Shown here: positions 1 through 5,648 of the stretch, one piece after another
Layout: each line of letters begins with the position of its first letter
Position numbering within the stretch: position 1 is the stretch's first letter
Source: Deltaproteobacteria bacterium
GTDB taxonomy: Bacteria; Desulfobacterota; Binatia; Binatales; Binataceae
Assembly (NCBI GenBank): GCA_021780585.1
Contig: JAJXYM010000234.1
Location: 1-10,913, forward strand
Reading direction: 5' to 3'
DNA length: 10,913 nt
Made by a program: the position numbers and the translations under genes
Notes under the pieces: model-generated
What the model was told of the DNA's origin: nothing
Seen by the model: only the letters and a program-made list of their open reading frames with translations
Database searches by the model: none

Positions 1-1
1 C

Positions 2-1210
2 CATTGGCGCGGACCGTTTCACGGCGTACCGGTCGCGCTCAAGGACCTTTGCTACACGACCGGAATACTCACTACGGGCGGATCGAAAATCCTGGCCGAC
101 TTCGCGCCCGATTACGATTGCACGCTTTGGGCGCGCCTCAGCGCGGCCGGCGCGGTATTGCTCGGCAAGCTGAATCTGCACGAATTCGCCAGCGGCGCGA
201 CCACCACCAATCCGCATTGGGGAATCTGCCGCAATCCCTACGACTTCGACCGTATCCCCGGCGGCTCCAGCGGCGGTTCGGCGGCCGCGATCGTCGCGCG
301 GATGGCCGCGGCGACGATCGGCACCGACACCGGCGGCTCAATTCGCATCCCGGCCGCGTTCTGCGGATGCGTCGGGATGAAGCAGACGTGGAGCCGCGTC
401 AGCCGCTACGGCGTGATTCCGCTCAGCGATTCGCTCGACCATGCCGGCCCGATCACGCGCACGGTCCGCGACGCCGCCCTGATGCTTTCGGTGATCGCCG
501 GCCACGACCCGATGGATTCGACCACCAGCCGCGAGCCGGCGCCCGACTATGCGGCGGCGCTGACCGGCGACATCAAGGGCCTGCGCGTCGGCTCGATCAA
601 GGAGTTGACGATCGGACTTTCCGACGACGTGGCGCGCGGGTATGACGCCGCGATGCGTCAGATGCGCGCGCTTGGCGCGATCGTCGAGGAAGTCTCGATT
701 CCGTCGATCGAAATGGCCGCGTCGATCGCGACCAATATCATGTTCGCCGAAGCCGCCGAGTATCACGAGCAATGGATGCGCACGCGGGCGGCGGATTACG
801 GCAACGACGTGCGGCGCACGCTCGAGGCCGGGATGCTCACGCCGGCGATCTATTACGTTCGCGCGCAACGCGCCCGTGCGGCGGTGCTCGCCGAGGCGCT
901 CAACGCGCTGGAAAAATTCACCGTGCTCGCCGCGCCGACCGCCGCGATTCCCGCGCCCAAAATCGCCTCGGGCGGGCGCGCGCTCGCCGATTCGGGCGAA
1001 TCTGTCGACATGGTCGCGTCAGTGCTGCGTTTCACCGCGCCGTTCAATGTCACCGGCCAGCCCGCGCTGGCGATGCCGATCGGAACGGCGCCGAACGGGA
1101 TGCCGCTCTCGATGCAGATTATCGGGCGGCCGTTCGACGAGGCGACGGTCTTTCGCGTCGCCGACGCCTGCGAACGCGCGCGCCCTCCAATGCCGCTCCC
1201 GCGCCTCTAG
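2..1210 (+). CDS. Amidase-signature family hydrolase (5' end outside window)
   Basis: Hydrolyses a carboxamide bond with a Ser-cisSer-Lys triad; the physiological substrate is unknown. The 402 visible residues hold the complete signature. The catalytic Lys lies in GVPVALKDL (visible residue 14, codon 41-43). The cis-Ser is the first Ser of GGSSGGS (residue 89, codon 266-268). The nucleophile Ser is in DTGGSIRIP (residue 113, codon 338-340). The 24-residue spacing between the two serines is the family norm. The C-terminal motifs FNVTGQPALAMPIG and PLSMQIIGRPFDE are typical of stand-alone amidases annotated as 'GatA-like'. The region before the signature reads NLHEFASGATTTNP rather than the DEFAMGSS form of true GatA, and no gatB or gatC is adjacent, so I do not call it gatA. 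Compared with a usual length of about 470 residues, roughly 60-70 N-terminal residues lie off the left edge. It ends in TAG with no overlap to the next gene. Confidence 0.93.
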   Translation, partial: HWRGPFHGVPVALKDLCYTTGILTTGGSKILADFAPDYDCTLWARLSAAGAVLLGKLNLHEFASGATTTNPHWGICRNPYDFDRIPGGSSGGSAAAIVARMAAATIGTDTGGSIRIPAAFCGCVGMKQTWSRVSRYGVIPLSDSLDHAGPITRTVRDAALMLSVIAGHDPMDSTTSREPAPDYAAALTGDIKGLRVGSIKELTIGLSDDVARGYDAAMRQMRALGAIVEEVSIPSIEMAASIATNIMFAEAAEYHEQWMRTRAADYGNDVRRTLEAGMLTPAIYYVRAQRARAAVLAEALNALEKFTVLAAPTAAIPAPKIASGGRALADSGESVDMVASVLRFTAPFNVTGQPALAMPIGTAPNGMPLSMQIIGRPFDEATVFRVADACERARPPMPLPRL

Positions 1211-1434
1211 CCGGGCCCACGCCACACGTCGCGCAGCGATCTGCGCCCAGCCCGTGACGCGTCGAGCTCGCGAGAGCGCCGCTGGTCCGCACAACGACGC
1301 GGTCTATCGGAACCTCTGGTCCGTTGACTCTTTTCGAGGTTAGTAACGAGCGCTGGGGCTGGCCGTCTTGCCCGGCCCTAGCTATCTTGGCGCAATTATT
1401 CCACGACGAAGCGACTGCAAAGCGAGTTCGGCAA
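1211..1434. other. Intergenic gap and left border of the low-GC segment
   Basis: About 100 bases after the amidase stop are still GC-rich; composition then drops between roughly 1300 and 1400. No convincing promoter was found. A TTGACT hexamer at 1324-1329 looks like a -35 box but has no -10 box 16-18 bases downstream. The same TTG could serve as an upstream start codon for the next gene, adding 37 residues, but that stretch is Trp/Cys-containing and does not look like a conserved protein start. No tRNA, terminal inverted repeat or direct repeat matching the right border (3532-3831) was seen. Confidence 0.5.
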
Positions 1435-3531
1435 ATGCTAGCGGCCCTTTTGAAGAGACTGTTCGGCCTTAAAGCTACTCAGAATGAACGCCCTCATGGG
1501 GAAGAAGTGGCAATTGTGGCCGACTCAGGGATGGCAAACGTCGAATACGACGACAGCGATTCGTACTTTAGGACAATGTCTCAAATGCGGGACACGATTT
1601 CCAGACATGAGTACGATCGCGCCGCCCGTCTTGTGCGCGAGAATTTGGGTCAAGTGCCCGGATTCTTGCAGAAGCTTCGGCAAGATTCTGGTTCCTCGGA
1701 AACTCCCTTGATTCCGGCGCTCAAACAGGGTGGAACGATACTCGCGCTAATGGGCGACGACAGTGGTCTCGCCGAGATGGAAAGGATGGTTGCTTCGTTA
1801 CCGGAACTTCAGCCTTGGGTATCCGTGGTTGAAGGGCATCTGCAAGACCTGAAGTTGTTCAAGTCGATAGTACAGGCGGTGGCGGCGAACCCTGACGGAT
1901 GCTTGCAGACGGAAGTAAAGCAGTTTGTTGCTGCGGTGAACGGACGGCATCTGGCCAAACTGATCGCCTATCTCGAAAAGGCAGGCATTGTCTCGCGAAT
2001 CAGGGAGGGGCGGACTCACAGGCTTATGCTGACCGCGTCGAGGGATGCCGCAGTAGCGACGAAACGCCGCATTATCTCCCATCGGAAGGATAAGAAGCCT
2101 CCGCGACTACGCGAAATCGATACGTCGTCGCTGCGATATATACCGTTGCCCCGTGCACCGATACGATGGGAGGACGCAGCTGCCATCCGCGAGCGCGGAA
2201 CAGGACCGGACCCGGAAGACCTGTTCGAAATTCGTGATGCTGATTGGAGTTTCGCGTCAATCGAGAAGATGTCGACAGCCGACCGCCCCGACACAGCCTT
2301 TCGGCGGATGTACTCGGTGGACTCCGGACTATTGATGATCGACGACCTAGGCAAGGCGGAAGGCTTTGGTTCGATCGCAGCATCAGCGATTCGGTACGAC
2401 CGATCGGGCCGGTTGGTGGCGAGAGCCGGGTTTGAAAACGGTGTTTGCCATCTTGGCGTACATCCTCTCGGTCGCGGCTTGATCGCCATGTCGGCCGAAG
2501 GTGTCGTGCATGCGTATGACGATGGCCTACGCCCGCTTTTCCAGACAACCTTGACCGATGCGCCGGAAATCCTTGCTTTGCGCCGGCGTTTTGATCTCCC
2601 TGAGGACCAGATCAGGAGCCATGTCCGCTCCGTTGCGCTTTCACGTGATAACGACCGTTACCTTTTCACAGCGATAGACGAGGCTTGGTGCATTGATACC
2701 AGCGGGTTCGGGTTATGGGGCGTCAAGCTGCCGATGAGGGAAGGCTGGAAGCGGATACCTAATTCGAGCGGCAGATTTGGCTCGAGCATGGAAATAGAAC
2801 AGGCACTAAAACTAATGAATCTTTCGCTTCCGTTCAGGCCGGAGGAAATTAAGGCGCGTTATCGCGAGCTGGCGATGATATGGCATCCCGACCACAACCC
2901 GGGTGATCCGGCAGCTGAAGAGCGAATGAGATCGCTTAACGGCGCAGCTGAAGTACTGACCGGTGTCAACGAAAGTGAATTGCCGCACTATTCTGGCGCA
3001 ACATTTGTGAGAGAGTTTGACCGGGAGGAGTTCGTCGCCGCTGGGTTGAAATTCTCGGTGAGCATGGTCATTCAGGGAAGCGAACTTGAGGCCGCTGAAC
3101 GGATCTACGTGTCAAACTTTGCGGCGCGTTCGGACGCTGTATATCTCGCAGGATATGCTGGCCGTGTCGTTGTAATCGACGGAAACGGTGAAGGAGTTTG
3201 TGTCTACGACGTAGGTAGCATGCCGGACCGAATTATGGATACGGGAGAATTTCTTTACATCCTTACCGGAACCCGCCTCTACGTTCTACGTGATGATTCG
3301 CTGCATGCCTTAATTGATACATTTGAGAGCAGAAATTTGATTATCGCACAGAGTGGGTTTGGACTGCTCGAGAATAAGCGCTTTCGCTGGTTCAGCAAGG
3401 GTGGTTCATTCCTCGGGAGCGTAGTTTCGAAAGATCCGATTCGTCGGGTGTATTGGTCATCGGGAAAAATGATGGTTGAAACTCGCCAGCGCCGGGCGAG
3501 CGTCTGCGGTGTTCCGGCTTGGTGGGGGTGA
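1435..3531 (+). CDS. J-domain protein with winged-helix-like and propeller-like regions, function unknown
   Basis: This is a 698-residue protein that I cannot assign to a named family. Residues 1-130 are mostly helical and charged, with a TPR-like look around 55-85. Residues 139-202 read as a winged-helix fold: a helix from LKLFKSIVQAV, then the HLAKLIAYLEKAGIV recognition-like helix, then a basic wing. Residues about 290-440 and 530-690 are beta-rich with repeated short strands (GRVVVIDGNG, LYILTGTRLYVL), suggesting propeller blades. Between them, residues 452-512 form a J-domain with a basic helix II (KARYRELAMIW), an intact HPD at 484-486, and helix III (MRSLNGAAEVL). HPD is the Hsp70-stimulating motif, so a DnaK partner is inferred, but none is adjacent. 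ATG 1435 was chosen because the following residues, MLAALLKRLFGLK, look like a natural start; only a weak GAG precedes it. TTG 1324 and ATG 1531 are alternatives. GC is visibly lower and codon use more mixed (AGA, CTA, TTA, ATA) than in all the neighbours, suggesting transfer. Confidence 0.82.
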   Translation: MLAALLKRLFGLKATQNERPHGEEVAIVADSGMANVEYDDSDSYFRTMSQMRDTISRHEYDRAARLVRENLGQVPGFLQKLRQDSGSSETPLIPALKQGGTILALMGDDSGLAEMERMVASLPELQPWVSVVEGHLQDLKLFKSIVQAVAANPDGCLQTEVKQFVAAVNGRHLAKLIAYLEKAGIVSRIREGRTHRLMLTASRDAAVATKRRIISHRKDKKPPRLREIDTSSLRYIPLPRAPIRWEDAAAIRERGTGPDPEDLFEIRDADWSFASIEKMSTADRPDTAFRRMYSVDSGLLMIDDLGKAEGFGSIAASAIRYDRSGRLVARAGFENGVCHLGVHPLGRGLIAMSAEGVVHAYDDGLRPLFQTTLTDAPEILALRRRFDLPEDQIRSHVRSVALSRDNDRYLFTAIDEAWCIDTSGFGLWGVKLPMREGWKRIPNSSGRFGSSMEIEQALKLMNLSLPFRPEEIKARYRELAMIWHPDHNPGDPAAEERMRSLNGAAEVLTGVNESELPHYSGATFVREFDREEFVAAGLKFSVSMVIQGSELEAAERIYVSNFAARSDAVYLAGYAGRVVVIDGNGEGVCVYDVGSMPDRIMDTGEFLYILTGTRLYVLRDDSLHALIDTFESRNLIIAQSGFGLLENKRFRWFSKGGSFLGSVVSKDPIRRVYWSSGKMMVETRQRRASVCGVPAWWG

Positions 3532-3738
3532 CGCACGAGTTCGTACACAGTTTTCATAGTCAGATAGCGAACCAACTGGTGACACGGTAGCGTTGCGCAC
3601 GGGTTTTATTTTTGACTCCGCTCGCAGGCTCGCTGCGCCGGGGACGACATGCAGGTCTCGCACTCTAGCCAATAAGACCCCGAGCTACCCTTGCGTTGAC
3701 AATAGCCCTGCTATGGCGGCCGATTTGATGAAGCCCTG

Positions 3739-3769
3739 AACCGGGCGGTCAAAAACGTGAAACCGGGCG
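3739..3769 (+). repeat. Direct repeat AACCGGGCG, 22-base period, operator candidate
   Basis: AACCGGGCG occurs at 3739-3747 and again at 3761-3769, each preceded by TGA or TGAA. The centre-to-centre distance is 22 bases, two helical turns, so both copies would face the same side of DNA. The second copy overlaps the candidate -35 box of the PAP2 promoter. Binding by a dimeric regulator is inferred only from this geometry. Confidence 0.35.
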
Positions 3770-3787
3770 CGTGGGGTTGCGTACTAT
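3758..3787 (+). promoter_or_regulatory. Weak candidate promoter for the PAP2 gene
   Basis: TACTAT at 3782-3787 is a fair -10 hexamer. TGAAAC at 3758-3763, 18 bases upstream, is a poor -35 hexamer. The -10 box lies 44 bases before the PAP2 start codon. A TTGACA at 3696-3701 is a perfect -35 box but has no -10 box at proper spacing. The call rests on position and the -10 box only. Confidence 0.3.
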
Positions 3788-3820
3788 AGGGCAGTCGGAT
3801 TAACCCGAAAATTCAGGCTT

Positions 3821-3824
3821 GAGG
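3821..3824 (+). promoter_or_regulatory. Ribosome binding site of the PAP2 gene
   Basis: GAGG lies 7 bases before ATG 3832. It supports this start, which is also the one that places an N-terminal signal peptide correctly. Confidence 0.6.
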
Positions 3825-3831
3825 CGCTCCG

Positions 3832-4704
3832 ATGGCCAAGTTAATCCTCGGCGTTGCGCTCTGCGCCCTTGTGACGCTGATTTGCTCTCCAGGTTCCGCC
3901 AACGCGCAGCAAAGCCTGTCGCAAGCGGGGTCGGACGTGACTGGAGACTTCGGTTATCTCATCAATAACGCTCAACTCGACCTCGAAGATATCGTTACCT
4001 CGCCGCTCTATATCGCCAGTCCGAACAGCGTTTTTCGCAAACCTGAATTCTATCTCGTGGTCGGCGGCGTCGGCGCCGTATGGGGCGGATCGTTCCTGCT
4101 CGACCAGACCATGAAAAGCCATCTGCGCTCGATGTCGTCGAGCGACGCCAACCTGCTCGAAAACGTCAGCTACGATTCGGTCAGCGCCGCGACCGGCCTG
4201 ATGTACGCTTATGGGCTGTATGCCAACGACGACCGCGCGCGCCATCTCGCGCTGACGGCGGGCGAAGGCGCCGGCGTCGCCACGATCGTCGATATCGGAA
4301 TCAAATTCGCCTTTGGCCGATTGCGGCCGCGTCAGACCAGCAGTCATACGGCGTTTTTCCACGGCGGGCAGTCGTTCGTTTCGGGCGACGTGACGCCGAT
4401 GTTCGGCCTCGCGGCGGGAGTCAGCGAATATTTCGATAATCGATGGTACGTCGCCGCGCCGATCTATTCGCTCGCCCTGCTCGACGGTTTCGGCCGGATG
4501 GGCCATAACGCCCATTGGTTCTCCGACGTCGTCGGCGCCGCGATGCTCGGATGGGGCACGACGGAGTTGTTCATCTACCTGCACAAAAAGCACGCGATGG
4601 AGCCGGATCGCTGGCGGCTGATTCCGATCACTCAGCCGCCCGGCCCGCTCAGCCAGAACCAGGTTTCGTTCCTCGACGGCGTTGGGATCAGCTATTCGTG
4701 GTGA
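3832..4704 (+). CDS. Exported PAP2-superfamily (phosphatidic acid phosphatase type 2) protein, changed motif 2
   Basis: PAP2 enzymes remove phosphate from lipid phosphates, undecaprenyl pyrophosphate or soluble phosphoesters, usually at the periplasmic face. This 290-residue protein begins with a clear Sec signal peptide (hydrophobic residues 4-20, likely cut after ANA at about 25). Motif 1, K-x6-RP, is intact (K158, R165, P166). Motif 3, R-x5-H-x3-D, is intact (R222, H228, D232). Motif 2, normally PSGH, reads VSGD (183-186), so the Pro and the catalytic His are replaced. Several hydrophobic segments (about 73-90, 140-155, 190-200, 235-250) could form membrane helices. The last residues, GVGISYSW, end in an aromatic, as outer-membrane strands do, but the fold is expected to be helical. 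The gene is followed by a convergent gene only 21 bases away. The superfamily call is firm; the substrate is unknown and activity may be altered. Confidence 0.88.
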   Translation: MAKLILGVALCALVTLICSPGSANAQQSLSQAGSDVTGDFGYLINNAQLDLEDIVTSPLYIASPNSVFRKPEFYLVVGGVGAVWGGSFLLDQTMKSHLRSMSSSDANLLENVSYDSVSAATGLMYAYGLYANDDRARHLALTAGEGAGVATIVDIGIKFAFGRLRPRQTSSHTAFFHGGQSFVSGDVTPMFGLAAGVSEYFDNRWYVAAPIYSLALLDGFGRMGHNAHWFSDVVGAAMLGWGTTELFIYLHKKHAMEPDRWRLIPITQPPGPLSQNQVSFLDGVGISYSW

Positions 4705-4725
4705 TGCGATCGCCGCGCGCCGCGT

Positions 4726-5166
4726 TCAATGCGCGGGCAGGAGGGAGGTCGTCTCGCGCATCGTCCATGAATTGACGATGTCCTTTTGCTCATTGGTCAA
4801 ACTCGCCGCCGGATGGACGACGGTGTAATCCCACGGCGGCATCTGCCCGCGCGTGACGACGCGGCCGATCGCGACGACCTCCCGCGCCTGACGCGCGGAG
4901 TCATAGTCGGCCCATTGGGAAAAATTCAACGCTTGACGGGCCGAATCGCTGAACCAGTACGACGGCGCGACGCGGACATACCAGGCCGAGGGCTCGGCTT
5001 CCGCATGACAATCGAAGCACGACGCGGTCACAATCTCACGCACTTGCGGATCGGCGGTGAAGCCGGTGTTGGCCGGCGGCGGCGCGGCCGAGGCCGCCTT
5101 GCGCTCGCGACTCGAGCATCCGGCGGCGATCATGAACGCAATGGCGATCACGATCGCGAAGCGCAT
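4726..5166 (-). CDS. Haem-binding-domain lipoprotein (c-type CXXCH)
   Basis: This is a 146-residue predicted lipoprotein. Residues 3-15 are hydrophobic and lead into a lipobox AAGC with lipid-bearing Cys17 followed by Ser18; a Pro/Ala linker runs to about 34. The mature part matches the small haem-binding domain family (Haem_bd type). It has a CFDCH c-type haem attachment site at 50-54, then a WY...AP segment (62-68), NFSQW (81-85), MPPW (109-112, Met109 a possible axial ligand), and HPAASL (118-123). The family is presumed to bind haem c in the periplasm; its electron partners are unknown. ATG at 5166 was chosen because the signal sequence begins there. An upstream in-frame start at 5313 would bury the signal peptide behind 49 unconvincing residues. 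Only a G-rich, poor ribosome site precedes it. It converges with the PAP2 gene and diverges from ppk1, so it is probably a single-gene transcript. Confidence 0.86.
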   Translation of the reverse strand: MRFAIVIAIAFMIAAGCSSRERKAASAAPPPANTGFTADPQVREIVTASCFDCHAEAEPSAWYVRVAPSYWFSDSARQALNFSQWADYDSARQAREVVAIGRVVTRGQMPPWDYTVVHPAASLTNEQKDIVNSWTMRETTSLLPAH

Positions 5167-5648
5167 GCCCCGCCCGTCCCCGACCTCAATCCGACGCGCG
5201 ATCGGCACGTCCGCGCCCGTCGCGCCGTCAATTTCGGTCGAAGCCGGATTTCGTTTCTCACCAAGGATCATCGAAAGTGCGTTATATCCTCCCAGCGGAA
5301 GTTTTTGGATCAAGCGGTTGGCCAGCTCGTCGCACTATCGGGACGCTGCGGCTTCCCCGCCGATCAGACGATAACGCCCGGCAGCGAATTCAGGCTGCGG
5401 CACAAATTGATCACAAAATCACCTTATACCATCAAATATCGTCAATCGTATCACGAAAACCGCTCGTTGGCCCCACGTCGTCCCATCTCCCGCGATCGCA
5501 TGGCATCCGAGTCAGACTCATTTGCCGACATATCAAGCCGGTAGCCTTCGCGCTATCGCTCCGGCTAATATTAGAGCGCCGAAGCGATCGGGGGTCGGCC
5601 GTCAAGGCCGGGGGTCCGCGGCGTCTTCGCGCAACCTTTCCAACCTTT
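5167..5648. other. Divergent intergenic region with AT-rich patch upstream of ppk1
   Basis: These 482 bases lie between the haem lipoprotein (minus) and ppk1 (plus). They stay open in the ppk1 frame from 5277, but the translation is basic, low in conserved pattern and unlike PPK, so I treat it as non-coding. Bases 5401-5460 are about one-third GC, in sharp contrast to the surroundings, and carry several ATCA/ATCAC copies (5410, 5418, 5431, 5450). This is the likeliest site of the divergent promoters, though no hexamer pair with good spacing was found on either strand. An imperfect hairpin at 5555-5588 is listed separately. Confidence 0.5.
5555..5588 (+). repeat. Imperfect hairpin with AT-rich loop in the ppk1 leader
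   Basis: The arms ATCGCTCCGGC (5555-5565) and GCCGAAGCGAT (5578-5588) pair at 10 of 11 positions, with a single C-A mismatch (5561/5582). They close a 12-base loop, TAATATTAGAGC. The loop edge contains the palindrome CTAATATTAG (5565-5574). No T-run follows, so it does not look like a standard terminator. It ends 60 bases before the ppk1 start and could be an operator or a leader-RNA structure. Confidence 0.5.

Larger units (their letters stand above)
3532..3831. other. Gene-free region between the J-domain gene and the PAP2 gene
   Basis: These 300 bases have no credible ORF. Composition is intermediate. A T-rich run (3604-3613) lies about 75 bases after the J-domain stop, but no stable hairpin precedes it, so it is not called a terminator. 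Bases 3615-3650 contain a GCTCGC AG GCTCGC tandem followed by a GC-rich stretch that has the flavour of a dispersed intergenic repeat. The right-hand 100 bases hold a direct repeat and a weak promoter for the PAP2 gene, listed separately. No tRNA fold was seen. Confidence 0.5.

Noticed and set aside
2..1210. gatA, the glutamyl-tRNA amidotransferase subunit A
   Set aside because: Catalytic motifs fit the whole amidase family; the motif before the signature differs from true GatA, and gatB and gatC are not adjacent.
1324..3531. The low-GC J-domain gene as part of an anti-phage defence operon
   Set aside because: It stands alone: no nuclease, helicase, NTPase or sensor gene is adjacent. Low GC and a J-domain are not enough.
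3696..3701. Perfect TTGACA -35 box upstream of the PAP2 gene
   Set aside because: No -10-like hexamer lies 15-19 bases downstream.
4712..4738. Bidirectional terminator hairpin between the PAP2 and haem genes
   Set aside because: A 7-bp stem with a bulge can be drawn (4712-4718 with 4731-4738), but it has no T-run on either side and runs into the end of the haem gene; GC-rich DNA gives such pairings often.
5281..5313. Minus-strand TTGATC and TATAAC as a promoter for the haem lipoprotein
   Set aside because: The spacer is 21 bases, too long for a normal sigma-70 promoter.
4786..5544. Long plus-strand open frame antisense to the haem lipoprotein
   Set aside because: It is Arg-rich with no recognisable motif and lies opposite a gene with clear lipobox and CXXCH signatures; it is a high-GC shadow.
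5565..5574. TAATATTA in a stem-loop, resembling the nicking site of rolling-circle single-stranded DNA viruses
   Set aside because: The ninth base differs from TAATATTAC, and there is no Rep gene nearby; chance likeness in an AT-rich loop is more likely.
5277..5648. N-terminal extension of ppk1 by 124 residues
   Set aside because: The translation is basic and unlike any PPK domain, and the sequence includes an AT-rich patch and a hairpin typical of regulatory DNA.
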